Source: Pseudotabrizicola algicola (GTDB lineage: Bacteria > Pseudomonadota > Alphaproteobacteria > Rhodobacterales > Rhodobacteraceae). Taken from it: 64,000 bases of DNA. Positions within the stretch are counted from its first letter, which is position 1; each line of letters opens with the position of its first letter. This document shows, in pieces, positions 25,701-34,938 of this stretch. Position numbers and translations under genes: made by a program. The notes beneath the pieces were generated by a model that worked only from the letters and a program-made list of their open reading frames with translations, was not told the DNA's origin and did not search any database. The DNA lies in contig NZ_JAAIKE010000001.1 in the NCBI RefSeq assembly GCF_010915705.1, positions 682,001 through 746,000 of the forward strand, in the 5' to 3' direction.

Positions 25701-26466
25701 TACCCAGAAGGCCATCGTGGGCGGTCACAAGGTCTATCTGCGGACGGGCGAATATGGCGACGGGTCCTTGGGCGAAATCTTCATCGACATGCACAAGGAA
25801 GGCGCCGGATTCCGCGCCATGATGAACAACTTCGCCATCGCGGTCAGCGTGGGCCTGCAATACGGCGTGCCGCTGGAAGAGTTTGTCGAGGCCTTCACCT
25901 TCACCCGCTTTGAACCGGCAGGCATGGTGCAGGGCAATGACAGCATCAAGAACGCGACGTCGATCCTTGACTACATCTTCCGCGAGCTGGCGATCTCCTA
26001 TCTGGACCGCACCGATCTTGCCCATGTCAAACCCACCGGGGCCTCTTTCGACGATCTGGGCCGTGGCGATGACGAGGGCAAGCCGAATGTCGCCCCTGTG
26101 ACGGATACCGCCGCCAGCCGAGGGCTGGAGGTGCTGCGCCAGATCTCTTCGACCGGCTATCTGCGCAAGCGTCTGCCGCAAGAGCTGGTGGTGCTGCAGG
26201 GCGGAATGGGGGCGACGGCGCTGGCAAACGGCACCGATCCTGTGTCCGTGCTCAACACGCTCGTGCCAGAAGCGCGGATGGCGGGCTTCGCCGAAAGCAC
26301 CTCGGCCTATGCCATCGGGACTGCCAGCGGTCTGGATGCTCGCCAGAAGGCGAAGATGCAGGGGTATGAGGGCGACCCTTGCGGTGAGTGTGGAAACTAT
26401 ACGCTGGTGCGCAACGGCACATGCATGAAGTGCAACACCTGTGGCGGCACGAGCGGGTGCAGTTGA
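22777..26466 (+). CDS. nrdJ: Class II B12-dependent ribonucleotide reductase
   Basis: The 1229-residue enzyme reduces ribonucleotides using adenosylcobalamin. Visible motifs are [35 protein letters not shown], the active-site [40 protein letters not shown], and the Cys-rich C-terminal tail ([19 protein letters not shown]). The ATG at 22777 is chosen because the upstream 71 codons cover the promoter and leader. It works independently of oxygen, fitting a facultative rhodobacterial lifestyle. Confidence 0.96.
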   Translation: MKIERKFTTEATGAYGAMGFTTTVSEIRNPDGKVVFRNEAVEVPEGWSQVASDVLAQKYFRKAGVPARLKRVKEKGVPEFLWRSVADEAALADLPADQRIVGETSAKQVFDRLAGAWTYWGWKGGYFTTEADARAYYDEMRYMLARQMAAPNSPQWFNTGLHWAYGIDGPSQGHFYVDHQTGKLTKSTSAYEHPQPHACFIQSVKDDLVGDGGIMDLWVREARLFKYGSGTGTNFSSLRGEGEKLSGGGKSSGLMGFLKIGDRAAGAIKSGGTTRRAAKMVICDMDHPDVEAFVNWKVIEEQKVASLVAGSKLHEVRLNEIFTAIRTWDGSAEDSVDPAKNAALKAAIKSAKKSMIPDTYTNRILQYAKQGYTSIEFPTYDVDWDSEAYVTVSGQNSNNSVRVTDAFLNAVRDDADWALIRRTDGKVAKTVKARELWDQVGHAAWACADPGIQFHDTVNAWHTCPEDGEIRGSNPCSEYMFLDDTACNLASMNLLTFFANGKFDSEAYIHASRLWTVTLEISVMMAQFPSQEIAQRSYDFRTLGLGYANIGGLLMNMGLGYDSKEGRAMCGALTALMTGVAYATSAEMAAELGAFPGYARNRDHMLRVIRNHRAAAHATGKYDAVNVNPVALDHINCPDQSLVSLAKSSWDEALALGEAHGFRNAQTTVIAPTGTIGLVMDCDTTGIEPDFALVKFKKLAGGGYFKIINQSVPAGLEALGYPSHQIAEIVAYAVGHGSIAQAPAINHTALLGHGFGPREIEKIEAALPSAFDIRFVFNQWTLGEDFCKGTLGIPAEKLADPTFDLLRHLGFTKAQIDAANDHVCGTMTLEGAPFLKLEHYPVFDCANACGKKGKRYLSVDSHIHMMAAAQSFISGAISKTINMPNSASIEETLAAYELSHSLGIKANALYRDGSKLSQPLASALIEDDEEAEEILATGSMQEKAAVIAEKIVEKVIVKEIVRSHREKLPERRKGYTQKAIVGGHKVYLRTGEYGDGSLGEIFIDMHKEGAGFRAMMNNFAIAVSVGLQYGVPLEEFVEAFTFTRFEPAGMVQGNDSIKNATSILDYIFRELAISYLDRTDLAHVKPTGASFDDLGRGDDEGKPNVAPVTDTAASRGLEVLRQISSTGYLRKRLPQELVVLQGGMGATALANGTDPVSVLNTLVPEARMAGFAESTSAYAIGTASGLDARQKAKMQGYEGDPCGECGNYTLVRNGTCMKCNTCGGTSGCS

Positions 26467-26491
26467 TCGGCTGACCCGGACCGGAGTAAAG

Positions 26492-26525
26492 GCGCCACCG
26501 CAGATCTGCGGTGGCGCTTTTGTTT
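26492..26525 (+). terminator. Rho-independent terminator of nrdJ
   Basis: A perfect 13-bp inverted repeat (GCGCCACCGCAGA and its complement, no spacer) followed by TTTTGTTTG. It is a strong intrinsic terminator 25 bp after the nrdJ stop. Confidence 0.92.
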
Positions 26526-26639
26526 GTATGCGGGCGATGTAAGGAAAGGCTTGCGCAGGCTGCGCCCGGCACGGGTCAATTCATGCGTCGATGAAAAAAC
26601 GCCTCTCAAGCCATTGTCATGCAAGAATAGTTTGGACGC

Positions 26640-27038
26640 TCAGCCTGCTGCCCCGCGCGCGTCCATCGATTGCCATGCCTCGCGCAAGGTGGCGATGAAT
26701 TCGGTCGCGCGGGCGAGGCCGTCTGCCCCTTCGCCCTTGTCGCGGAAAGCCACGGCAACTTGTTCGCGGCAGTATTCGTAGACTTGAAACAAAGATGTTG
26801 CGATCTCGCCGCCGCGCTCGAAATCGAGGCTGCTTTGAAGCAGGTAGATCGAGGACAGGGCCAAGGTCATGGAACGCGGCGGCAACGGGCGCCGCAGTTC
26901 GGCAGCGGCGGCAAGCGTTCCGAGAGCAGAATGGAGTTCCGCCAGCGCGACCCCGATCACAGCATGAGGGTCTGCCGGAAGTGCATCATCGGTCTGCGCG
27001 GCGCGTTTATAGGTTTGTCGGGCAAGGTGGAGGCTCAT
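26640..27038 (-). CDS. fliS: Flagellin export chaperone FliS
   Basis: The 132-residue all-helical protein matches FliS in its core SIYLLQSSLDFERGGEIATS and LFQVYEYCREQ. FliS binds the C-terminus of flagellin and prevents premature polymerisation. It lies about 5 kb before the main flagellar cluster and far from fliC/fliD (57-61 kb), unlike the usual fliDS arrangement. No sigma-54 or sigma-28 site was found upstream. Confidence 0.85.
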   Translation of the reverse strand: MSLHLARQTYKRAAQTDDALPADPHAVIGVALAELHSALGTLAAAAELRRPLPPRSMTLALSSIYLLQSSLDFERGGEIATSLFQVYEYCREQVAVAFRDKGEGADGLARATEFIATLREAWQSMDARGAAG

Positions 27039-27153
27039 CTGTTTCCCTGACTGCGCTGTGCGGGGCTATCCTGCCCGCCGTGCAGAGTGAAACGGCAGTC
27101 TGGCCGCGCTGTTTACCCCGCAGGCGATGTTTCAGCGCGCATCAGCAGGCTGT

Positions 27154-27792
27154 TCAGACGATGCCCATGTCGCGCGCCATGATCACGGCCTGCGTGCGGT
27201 TGCTGGCCCCGAGTTTGCGGCAGATGGCCGTCACATGCATCTTGACGGTGGGTTCGGCCAACTGAAGTTCATTGGCGATGGCCTTGTTCGGCTTGCCCTC
27301 GGCCAGAAAGTTCAGGACCTGCGCTTCCTTTTCGCTCAACTGGCCATGCTTGGCCGTGCGGTTCGGCTCGGCCTGCGCCCGCATCAGTTCCATCGGCATG
27401 TAAATCTCGCCCGACTGGATAAAGCGGATCGCGTTGGCAAGGCTGCGGGCCGGTGTGGTCTTCAGGATGATGCCCGCCGCGCCCGAGTTCATGATCTCTT
27501 CCTGCATCTTCGGAGTCGGGCTGCCCGTGATGATGGCAACCGGCTTGCCGCCGTTCAGCCGGATACCGCGGCGCAGCCCCGTCACCCCATTCATGCCCGG
27601 CATGTTCAGATCGAGCAGAACCACGTCGAAAGGACCATCGTTCTGGATGATTTGTGCGGCCTCGTCAAAGGTTTCGGCCGTTGTCACCGACATGTCGGCA
27701 ATGTTCGAGAGATACATCGAAAACATCTCGAGGATCATTCGATGATCGTCTGCAACCAGTATCCTGAGCTTGTTCGATATGTCTGCCGTCAT
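27154..27792 (-). CDS. LuxR/NarL-type response regulator
   Basis: The product is about 212 residues. The receiver domain (residues about 8-125) has the phosphorylatable Asp in VVLLDLNMPGMNG and the conserved Lys in GIILKTTPA. The C-terminal HTH (SEKEAQVLNFLAEGKPNKAI, then EPTVKMHVTAICRKL) is of the LuxR class. The start at ATG 27792 is used; GTG 27801 is possible. It is divergent from a hybrid kinase less than 1 kb away, probably its partner. Confidence 0.88.
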   Translation of the reverse strand: MTADISNKLRILVADDHRMILEMFSMYLSNIADMSVTTAETFDEAAQIIQNDGPFDVVLLDLNMPGMNGVTGLRRGIRLNGGKPVAIITGSPTPKMQEEIMNSGAAGIILKTTPARSLANAIRFIQSGEIYMPMELMRAQAEPNRTAKHGQLSEKEAQVLNFLAEGKPNKAIANELQLAEPTVKMHVTAICRKLGASNRTQAVIMARDMGIV

Positions 27793-28039
27793 GTTAATCA
27801 CTTTCCCGTTTAAGCCAGAAGGAGGTGTAACCCCGCTCTTTGGATAAGGATGCCCTCAGAACGCGCAAATTTCCACACATTTGGCAGCATTTACAGCAGA
27901 GACGACCTTTGTCTATCTAGACTTGTGGTGCCGACCCAGTGCCTTACCGGGGGATGACCCATCCGAAGGGATGGGTTTGCTGACCTTTGTCATGTTTATT
28001 CTCTTGGCACGCGCTGTAATCTCTGCTGAGTCTGAGTTT

Positions 28040-28543
28040 ATGGGAACCGCCATGTTGTCTGCTTTGTTCAAGCCCGCCCTGCCCCTCGTGCTCTCGCTCG
28101 CGGCAGCGCTTTCCTTCTTGTCGTCCTCGATGCTGCGTGCGGAGGTCTTGCTTACAATCGAAAAGCCCGATGCGGCTACCGTTTCGCTGACCCGCGAGGA
28201 TCTTGCCGCAATGGACCGCGTCAGCTTCGCCACCAGCACGCTGTGGACAGAAGGCGTGCGGGAGTTTAGCGGCGTTCCGCTAAAGACCATTCTCGCATCG
28301 GCCGGGATCACCGAAGGCGTGGTGCGTGCTATCGCCATCAACGATTATCTGGTCGAGATCCCCGTTGACCTGCTGGAGGATGATGCACCCATCGTTGCCG
28401 ACCAGATCGACGGCAAAAGCTTTTCCCGCCGCGAAAAAGGGCCGCTCTGGATTATTTATCCTTTCGACAAATCGGCCAGCTACCAGACCGAAGAAAGCTA
28501 TGGACGCTCCGTATGGCAGCTTGTGCGATTGACAGTCCAGTAA
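28040..28543 (+). CDS. Small secreted molybdopterin-fold protein
   Basis: The 167-residue protein has a signal peptide at its start (LVLSLAAALSFLSSSMLRAE). The mature part resembles the oxidoreductase molybdopterin-binding fold in truncated form: EFSGVPLKTILASAGI, INDYLVEIPVDLL, KGPLWIIYPFD. It lacks the cofactor-ligating Cys of sulfite-oxidase-type enzymes and is much shorter, so it is probably a ligand-binding or sensor accessory. The start is uncertain between 28040 and 28052. It sits directly before the hybrid kinase gene, suggesting it supplies a periplasmic signal. Confidence 0.65.
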   Translation: MGTAMLSALFKPALPLVLSLAAALSFLSSSMLRAEVLLTIEKPDAATVSLTREDLAAMDRVSFATSTLWTEGVREFSGVPLKTILASAGITEGVVRAIAINDYLVEIPVDLLEDDAPIVADQIDGKSFSRREKGPLWIIYPFDKSASYQTEESYGRSVWQLVRLTVQ

Positions 28544-28549
28544 ACTATG

Positions 28550-28568
28550 GGGGGGCCTAGCGCCCCCC
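28550..28568 (+). promoter_or_regulatory. G/C hairpin between secreted protein and kinase genes
   Basis: GGGGGGC and GCCCCCC form a 7-bp stem with a 5-nt loop in the 45-bp gap. TCTTTC follows. It may act as an attenuator limiting kinase expression relative to the secreted protein. Confidence 0.5.
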
Positions 28569-28588
28569 TCTTTCAAAAAGATAGTCAG

Positions 28589-31228
28589 ATGTCTAACACC
28601 GAATTTTATGATGGTATTCAGACAGCGGAAAAGCAGGCGCGGCGCAGCCACCGCCTGCTGATTTCTTTGATTATCGTGCTTTCGATGGCCGTCGCGGCGG
28701 GTGCGTTCTATGTCTTTCGCCAGATCGAACACCAGATGTCGCTGCACGCGGCCGCCGTTTCGGACAACCGCACCTGGGTGATTGCCCAGCTAGAGGTTGA
28801 TCTGGCCAAATTCTCGCTTGCCATGTCAGAGGCCGTTCTTTCGGGCGATCCCGCCGATCACCTCGAAACCGTCCGCGAACAGTTCGATATTCTTTACAGC
28901 CGCGTGCTGCTTTTGCGCAGCAGCAACAGCCTGCGCCAGACCGGATTGGAAACGCGGGCAGAATGGCTGCTGCTGAGCGGCGGCGACGGTTTGCTCGAGC
29001 AATACATCCCTGTCATTGACGGCCCGGATGAAGGACTGGCAGCCGCGCTCCCCGAAATGATCACCCGTTTTGCAGACATCCGCCCCGGCCTTCGGACAGG
29101 CGTGGTCGAGGCGGTCTTCTCGATCATGGGAAATGGAGATCTGCTGCGCGCCAATCTGCGGGACACACTGCGCATGTTTGCGGCGGCAACGCTTTGGCTG
29201 CTCTCGGGCATGGCGGTTCTGACGCTTGGCCTTTTCCTGCAAAGCCGCTCGCGCACCAAACATGCGCGCGCCCTTGAATTCGCGCTGCAGAACCTGCGCA
29301 CCACAATCAACTCTGCTCTGGATGCAGTGCTGATCGTCAACGGCCAAGGACGGGTCATCGGATCGAACCGGGCAACGGTTTCCATGTTTGGCGGCAAGCT
29401 GGAAACGGCGCGCCCCCGGCTTTCGGAAATCCTGCGTGAGGGAGACGATGGCAGTCCTTCGGTCAGTCTTACGACCCTGCGGCCCGGCATGCGGTTTCGG
29501 ATACAGGGTGTGCGGCTGAACGGCACCTCCTTTCCTGTCGAAGCCAGCGTCGGCACCGGACGCACGGTTTCGGGCCGTGCGATCACCGTGATTTTCGTGC
29601 GCGATATCTCCGAACAGATTGCCCATGAGGAGCGGTTTGCACAGGCCCGCAACGCGGCGATGGAAGCGGACGAGGCCAAGGCCCGTTTCCTCGCCGTCAT
29701 GAGCCATGAGATGCGCACGCCGCTGACGGGGCTTTTGTCGGCGCTTGATCTGCTGGTGCGCACGACGGACCTTGATGACACCCAGGTCTGGCTGTCCGAC
29801 ATCATCCGCACCTGCGGCACCACCGCGCTCGAACAGGTGAACAACGTGCTGCACCTCAGCCGGATGGGCAGCGCCGATGCGGGGCAATATCCTGTATCCA
29901 CCTTCTCGCTGACCCAGACGCTGCGCGATCTGGTGCGCCAGTTCCAGCCTGATGCGGCGCGCAACGAAACTTCCGTCGAGTTCGTCGGGGCAGAAAACGA
30001 CGTGCTAGGGGTGTCTTTGCCCCTGCAACTCCTGAACCGTGCGGTTGCAAACCTGCTGTCGAACGCTGTGAAGTTCACCGAAAAGGGGCAAATCCGGCTT
30101 GAACTCAGCCACTGGCCTGCCGAACGTGAAGGCTGGGTCGCAATCCAGATCGCCGTTCAGGACACCGGCATCGGCATTGCCGAGAAGGACCTTGAGCGGA
30201 TTTTTGAAAACTTCGAAACGCTGGACGCCTCATATTCACGCGTGCGCGAGGGCAGCGGTCTGGGCCTTGGCATTGCCAAGCTGGCAGTCGGAGAGCTTGG
30301 TGGGCATATCGAAACCCAAAGCGAGCTTGGCAAAGGCAGCCGTTTCACCCTCTTCTTCGAAGCGCCGCTGGCCGAAGTCGAAGTGGCCGAGCCCGCGCCG
30401 CGCGCTCTGCCCGCCGTTCCTCTGGCCGAGCTTTCGGTCCTGCTGGCCGAAGACAACGCCATCAACCGCACGCTGATCACCCGCCAGCTTGAAGGTCTGG
30501 GCGCGATTGTGACGACGGCAGAGGACGGGCAACATGCCTTCGACAAGGCCGCCGAGAAGTGTTTCGACCTGATCTTGATGGATGTCTCGATGCCCCGCCT
30601 CGACGGGTTGAGCGCGACGCGCCTGATCCGCCAGAAGGGCGCGTGCCGCAATGTTCCGATCATCGCCATAACGGCTCAGGCCGCGCCGGAGCGTCAAGCG
30701 GAGTATCTTGCTGCGGGAATGACGGATGTTCTGATGAAACCTGTCCGGATTGACCGGCTTGTCGAAGTGATGTGCCAACATGCCCGCAGGCCAGACAAGG
30801 TGCTGCGCGACGGTCACTGCAAGGACGCTGGAATTAAAACGGATATGCCGCTGGCGGATGACTCGATGGTCGAGTCCCTGCTTGAAGATCTTGGGGTCGA
30901 TTTCGTCGCCAAAACGGTAGAAACCTTCCGCCTCGAAACGGATAAGGCGCTTGTCCTGACCCGCGCTGCCTTGGCGGAGCGGGATATGGAACAGGTTCGC
31001 AAGCTGGCGCATAGCTCTGCCGGCGCGGCGGGAGCGCTCGGGCTTATGGCGCTGAACCGCGTCTTGCTCGATCAGGAGAACCTCGCCATCGCGCAGGATG
31101 AACGCAAGGCGACGATGATTCAGGCCTATGTGGAAGAGCTTTACGCGCAGAGCATGAGGCATCTGGGCGAGATCATCTCGAAAGCCAAGGCATCAGCCCT
31201 GATCCCCGAAGAAGCCAGCATCGGCTGA
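28589..31228 (+). CDS. Hybrid sensor histidine kinase with REC and HPt domains
   Basis: The product is 879 residues. The order is TM1 (about 23-44), periplasmic region, TM2 (about 198-217), PAS-like domain (about 235-345), HisKA with SHEMRTPLTG, HATPase with NLLSNAVKFTEKGQI and DTGIGIAEKD plus GLGLGIAK, receiver with Asp in LILMDVSMPRLDG, and a C-terminal HPt with KLAHSSAGAAGALGL. The start at 28589 has AAAGATAG upstream. A His-Asp-His-Asp relay ending at the LuxR-type regulator (27154) is likely. The 3' end overlaps the opposing gene by 36 bp. Confidence 0.9.
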   Translation: MSNTEFYDGIQTAEKQARRSHRLLISLIIVLSMAVAAGAFYVFRQIEHQMSLHAAAVSDNRTWVIAQLEVDLAKFSLAMSEAVLSGDPADHLETVREQFDILYSRVLLLRSSNSLRQTGLETRAEWLLLSGGDGLLEQYIPVIDGPDEGLAAALPEMITRFADIRPGLRTGVVEAVFSIMGNGDLLRANLRDTLRMFAAATLWLLSGMAVLTLGLFLQSRSRTKHARALEFALQNLRTTINSALDAVLIVNGQGRVIGSNRATVSMFGGKLETARPRLSEILREGDDGSPSVSLTTLRPGMRFRIQGVRLNGTSFPVEASVGTGRTVSGRAITVIFVRDISEQIAHEERFAQARNAAMEADEAKARFLAVMSHEMRTPLTGLLSALDLLVRTTDLDDTQVWLSDIIRTCGTTALEQVNNVLHLSRMGSADAGQYPVSTFSLTQTLRDLVRQFQPDAARNETSVEFVGAENDVLGVSLPLQLLNRAVANLLSNAVKFTEKGQIRLELSHWPAEREGWVAIQIAVQDTGIGIAEKDLERIFENFETLDASYSRVREGSGLGLGIAKLAVGELGGHIETQSELGKGSRFTLFFEAPLAEVEVAEPAPRALPAVPLAELSVLLAEDNAINRTLITRQLEGLGAIVTTAEDGQHAFDKAAEKCFDLILMDVSMPRLDGLSATRLIRQKGACRNVPIIAITAQAAPERQAEYLAAGMTDVLMKPVRIDRLVEVMCQHARRPDKVLRDGHCKDAGIKTDMPLADDSMVESLLEDLGVDFVAKTVETFRLETDKALVLTRAALAERDMEQVRKLAHSSAGAAGALGLMALNRVLLDQENLAIAQDERKATMIQAYVEELYAQSMRHLGEIISKAKASALIPEEASIG

Positions 31229-32068
31229 CGCATCTTGCCCCGCCGCTGGCGACGGGGACGATCCATCCTCATCGGGATCGGCCATCTGAAGCGCGGCAAA
31301 GGCTGAAGCCGCGGCCGCCAAACCATCAGCGGCAGAAATCGATCCCGACCGCTTCTTGCTCTTGGGTGGGGCGGCAACTGGCAGTTCCGGCTCTGGCGGT
31401 GCCGGTGCGGGGTCTGGTGCCGATGCCTCTTCTGCCGGAGAGCCGAGCGCCGAAAGCGCGGCAAAGGCATCGCCCAGATCATCTGTGTTGGCCGACCATT
31501 TGCGCGCGCCAGATTTGCGGCGCGGGGCTTTGGGCGCGGCGGGTTCGATCGTCTCGCCTTCCCCTGCCCCGGCTTCTGACACATCCTGTGCCGGTTCGGG
31601 CTGCACGGGCGGCTCGGGCGCGGCAGATGTTTCGGGAAGCGCCGCCGCAACCCGCAGGGCGGGTGTGAAAGCTGGCTCGGGCGGCGCGGATGCGGCAGCA
31701 AGCAACATGGCCGCATCTTCAAGACGAACAGTTGAAAGCGAGACGCGCGCAGGTTTGGGCGGCGGTGGTGGCGCAGGCTCCGGCTTGGGCTGAGGCGGCT
31801 CTGGCACCACCGCCACAGGCTCCGGCACGGCTTGCGGGTTGGCCTCAGTGGCGGCGGTCTCGGTCTCGTCCGGCGCGCTTGCAAGCGGTTTGTCCTGACG
31901 CATCAGCGCGATGCGCAGTGCAAGCCTTGCCCGGCGCTCCGCAGCGTTCAGATTCTCGCTTTGCGTTGCCAGCGAAAGACGGCCCACCGCCAGTGCCGTT
32001 GCCAAAGGCAAGCTTTCGAGCACTTCTGCAACGCGCCCGACAAGTCCGGAAGGAAGCTTTTCTGCCAT
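31193..32068 (-). CDS. Pro/Ala-rich protein linked to flagellar cluster
   Basis: The product is 291 residues: a short helical N-terminal domain (about 1-62, [20 protein letters not shown]), then a long Pro/Ala/Glu-rich disordered region with several PEP/PKP runs and a final Ala-rich segment. There is no known family. It is divergent from flgB and has its own sigma-54-like site overlapping the flgB promoter (32101-32116). That suggests a flagellar role, possibly a fork or linker protein. Confidence 0.65.
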   Translation of the reverse strand: MAEKLPSGLVGRVAEVLESLPLATALAVGRLSLATQSENLNAAERRARLALRIALMRQDKPLASAPDETETAATEANPQAVPEPVAVVPEPPQPKPEPAPPPPPKPARVSLSTVRLEDAAMLLAAASAPPEPAFTPALRVAAALPETSAAPEPPVQPEPAQDVSEAGAGEGETIEPAAPKAPRRKSGARKWSANTDDLGDAFAALSALGSPAEEASAPDPAPAPPEPELPVAAPPKSKKRSGSISAADGLAAAASAFAALQMADPDEDGSSPSPAAGQDASADAGFFGDQG

Positions 32069-32088
32069 TTTCGTCTCTCCGACAATTC

Positions 32089-32104
32089 TGGCACTGGTCT
32101 TGCA
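32089..32104 (+). promoter_or_regulatory. Sigma-54 promoter of flgB operon
   Basis: TGGCAC-TGGTC-TTGCA is a perfect match to the -24/-12 consensus, with 10 bp between the invariant GG and GC. It lies 38 bp before the flgB ATG. It is presumably read by the RpoN encoded at 61297 with the activator at 54796. Confidence 0.9.
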
Positions 32105-32116
32105 AGGATCGGGCCA
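32101..32116 (-). promoter_or_regulatory. Leftward sigma-54-like promoter overlapping flgB promoter
   Basis: On the minus strand TGGCCC-GATCC-TTGCA keeps GG and GC at the right spacing, with one mismatch in the -24 box. Its -12 element shares the palindromic TTGCAA with the rightward promoter, so the two holoenzymes cannot bind together. It would serve the Pro/Ala-rich gene at 32068. Confidence 0.6.
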
Positions 32117-32141
32117 GATGCACCTTGATCCGAGGAAACCG

Positions 32142-32528
32142 ATGACGAATGCTTTGCGCGATCATATAGGGTTTCACGCCGACGCGCTGAAACTGGGCGA
32201 AAGACGCGGCGCCATACTGGCAAGCAACATCGCGCAGGCCGCGACCCCCGGCTACAAGGCGCGTGACATCGACTTTGCCGCCGAACTCGCGCGGAAGTCC
32301 GGCATGGGCCAACTTGCCGGCACCCATCCGCTTCACCTGACGGCACCGGTCACGCCCGATGGCGGGCCGGGCTACCGCGTGCCGACCTCGGCATCGCTGG
32401 ATGGCAACACGGTGGAGCCTGCGATCGAGCAGATCAAGTTTGCCGAAAGCGCCCTGCGCCAGCAGGCCAGCCTCACCTTTCTCAACCGCCGGATCTCGGG
32501 GTTGATGTCTGCGATCAGAGGAGAGTGA
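32142..32528 (+). CDS. flgB: Flagellar proximal rod protein FlgB
   Basis: The 128-residue rod protein has the conserved [20 protein letters not shown] near residues 25-44 and helical ends. The ATG at 32142 has CCGAGGAAA upstream and lies just behind the sigma-54 site. It is the first gene of flgBCDEF, one bp before flgC. Confidence 0.93.
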   Translation: MTNALRDHIGFHADALKLGERRGAILASNIAQAATPGYKARDIDFAAELARKSGMGQLAGTHPLHLTAPVTPDGGPGYRVPTSASLDGNTVEPAIEQIKFAESALRQQASLTFLNRRISGLMSAIRGE

Positions 32529-32529
32529 C

Positions 32530-32940
32530 ATGGCCGAGATCCGGAACGTCTTTGATATCGGCACGCGGGCGCTCTCGGCGCAGATGCAGCGGCTGAACAC
32601 AACCGCGTCAAACCTTGCCAACGCTGGCACCGTCGCGGGTTCGGCAGAAGGGGCCTTTCGCGCCTTGCGCCCTGTCTTCGTGGTGGACGAGGCCGCGCCG
32701 GGCACCGGGCTGACCGCCCCCCGCGCTGCGCAGATCGTGGCACTGGACCGCGAACCGGTGCGCATGTTCCGCCCCGATCACCCGCAGGCCGATGCCGAAG
32801 GCTATGTCTTCGAGGCGGCGGTGCAGGTCGAGGAGGAAATGGTCGAGATGCTCGAGGCCAGCCGCCAATACCAGAACACGCTGGAGTCCCTTTCCACCCT
32901 GCGCGCGCTGATGGCCCGCACCCTGAGCATGGGCGAGTAA
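32530..32940 (+). CDS. flgC: Flagellar proximal rod protein FlgC
   Basis: The 136-residue protein has the rod signature LNTTASNLANAGTVAGSAEG near the N-terminus and the C-terminal helix EMVEMLEASRQYQNTLESLS. It follows flgB by one bp, clearly in the same transcript. Confidence 0.93.
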   Translation: MAEIRNVFDIGTRALSAQMQRLNTTASNLANAGTVAGSAEGAFRALRPVFVVDEAAPGTGLTAPRAAQIVALDREPVRMFRPDHPQADAEGYVFEAAVQVEEEMVEMLEASRQYQNTLESLSTLRALMARTLSMGE

Positions 32941-32962
32941 GGCCCCGCCACAAGAGGATGAC

Positions 32963-33628
32963 ATGACGTCACTTGCACCGATCACCGCCAGCGGCCCGAG
33001 CCGAGATACACCGACCCCCACGGGCAACAGGCCACTGGGGCAGCAGGATTTTCTGACGTTGCTGACAGCGCAGATGAAGAACCAAGACCCCCTCAACCCG
33101 ATGGATAACGCCCAGTTCATGGGCCAGATGGCGCAGTTTTCCACCGTGGCGGGGATCGAGCGGGTGAACGATACGCTTATGGGCTTCGGCTCTGTCATGC
33201 GTGACATGCGCCTGTCTGCTGCGTCCAATATGCTCGGCCAGTCGGTTCTGGTCCCCGGCACGGTCGCGCAGCCGGACAAAGACGGCGCGATCCGCGGTGC
33301 GGTAGAGGTGCAGGCGCCAGTCCAGTCGATGGTCATCAGCTATTCGGATGCCCGCAGCGGCACCTTGCTGCATACCCAGACGCTTGGCCCGCAAGCGGCC
33401 GGGCGGGCGGCGTTCGAATGGACAGACCTGCCACCGAACCTTGCCGCAACGCGCAGTCCCGTGCGCATCACGATTGATGCGATGCAGAATGGCGAGCAGG
33501 TTCCACTTGATCCGCAGGTCTATGCGCGGGTGCTTTCGGCCAGTGCCGGCACCGGCGGGGACGACATCACCTTACAGGTTGAAGGCTTCGGAGCCATCAA
33601 CATGCTCGAAATCGACGCTTTCCGGTAA
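32963..33628 (+). CDS. flgD: Hook-assembly scaffold protein FlgD
   Basis: The 221-residue protein has the N-terminal export/cap motif LGQQDFLTLLTAQMKNQDPL, then NPMDNAQFMGQMAQFSTVAG, followed by a tudor/Fn-like C-terminal half. FlgD caps the growing hook and is discarded afterwards. Confidence 0.93.
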   Translation: MTSLAPITASGPSRDTPTPTGNRPLGQQDFLTLLTAQMKNQDPLNPMDNAQFMGQMAQFSTVAGIERVNDTLMGFGSVMRDMRLSAASNMLGQSVLVPGTVAQPDKDGAIRGAVEVQAPVQSMVISYSDARSGTLLHTQTLGPQAAGRAAFEWTDLPPNLAATRSPVRITIDAMQNGEQVPLDPQVYARVLSASAGTGGDDITLQVEGFGAINMLEIDAFR

Positions 33629-33654
33629 TTCCAAACGGCGCAAAGGAAACCATC

Positions 33655-34926
33655 ATGTCTATGAACACCGCCCTGTCCGGGCTGACCGCCGCACAATCCG
33701 ACATCGCCGCGACCTCGCATAACATCGCCAACGTCGGCACCATCGGCTTTCGCGGCAGCCGCACCGAATTTGCCGATATCTACAACCAATCGCCGTTTTC
33801 GGTGTCGCGCACCACGGTCGGGTCCGGCACGCAGGTAACACGGGTCGCGCAGGACTTCTCGCAAGGCAGCATCGTGGGCACCGGCAACCGGCTTGATCTT
33901 GCGATCGAAGGCGCGGGCTTTTTTGCACTGCGCCCGACCAACATCACCCCGGGGGCGACGGCCGAGACGCTTTATTCGCGTGCGGGGGCTTTTGGCCTTT
34001 CGGCGGATGGCACCATCGTAAATGCATCGGGCCAGCAGCTTCTGGGCTGGCCTGTCGCGATGGATGGCCATACCCTGTCCGAGGCGCTTGGCACCGCGAT
34101 GCCGCTCAAGATACCGCTTGCGATGGGGTTCCCCGCCGCCACTTCGCGGCTGTCGATGGAACTCTCCTTGCCGACAGACCCTGCCATGGCGGGCGCGCAA
34201 GAGGCCGTGCCGCCCTCTGCCCCCTTTGCAGCCAATGATCCGACCACCTGGGCGCATCGCACGAATGTGCCGATGTTCGATGCCGAAGGACGCTCGATCG
34301 AGGCAGAACTCTATCTGGTCCGCACCAGCAACCCCTCTGAAGCCTCGCCGAACACCAGCTATGAAGTCCATTTGGTCCGCGATGGCATACAGCTTGAACC
34401 CGGCGCAGCCCAGCAGGTGACCTTCGGTGCAGACGGTGCTCTGGTCGACGGCTCTGGCGCGCTTTCGTTCAGTGGCAGTGAGGGCACGGTGTCTCTGTCC
34501 TTGGCCGATAGCGTGCTGCGCGACCGCCCTTTCCAGACACGCTCCGCCTCTCATAACGGCCAGACCCAGACGCAGTTGACCACCTTGGACATCGATTCCA
34601 AGGGAACGGTCTGGGCGGTTTATGGATCGGAAGAGCGGGTCGCCCAAGGCAAGTTGCTGCTGGTCAACTTCTCCAACCCCGGCGGGCTGCGCGTGATGGG
34701 GGCCGCGGCCTTTGCCGCCACCACGGATTCCGGCCTGCCGATGGCCGGATCGCCGGGCGGCTCCGGATTCGGACTGCTCCGCTCGGGCGCGCTGGAAAAG
34801 GCCAATGTGGACCTGACCGAAGAACTGGTGAACCTGATCACGGCGCAGCGCAACTATCAGGCCAGTGCCAAGGCGATGGAGACCTCGTCCTCGATGATGC
34901 AGACCATCATGAACCTGCGCAGCTAA
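33655..34926 (+). CDS. flgE: Flagellar hook protein FlgE
   Basis: The 423-residue protein begins NTALSGLTAAQSDIAATSHN and ends in the conserved VNLITAQRNYQASAKAMETS region. It has the central LDLAIEGAGFFAL motif of the rod/hook family. It is the structural subunit of the flexible hook. AAAGGAAA precedes the ATG. Confidence 0.94.
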   Translation: MSMNTALSGLTAAQSDIAATSHNIANVGTIGFRGSRTEFADIYNQSPFSVSRTTVGSGTQVTRVAQDFSQGSIVGTGNRLDLAIEGAGFFALRPTNITPGATAETLYSRAGAFGLSADGTIVNASGQQLLGWPVAMDGHTLSEALGTAMPLKIPLAMGFPAATSRLSMELSLPTDPAMAGAQEAVPPSAPFAANDPTTWAHRTNVPMFDAEGRSIEAELYLVRTSNPSEASPNTSYEVHLVRDGIQLEPGAAQQVTFGADGALVDGSGALSFSGSEGTVSLSLADSVLRDRPFQTRSASHNGQTQTQLTTLDIDSKGTVWAVYGSEERVAQGKLLLVNFSNPGGLRVMGAAAFAATTDSGLPMAGSPGGSGFGLLRSGALEKANVDLTEELVNLITAQRNYQASAKAMETSSSMMQTIMNLRS

Positions 34927-34938
34927 GCGGGGCGCCGA

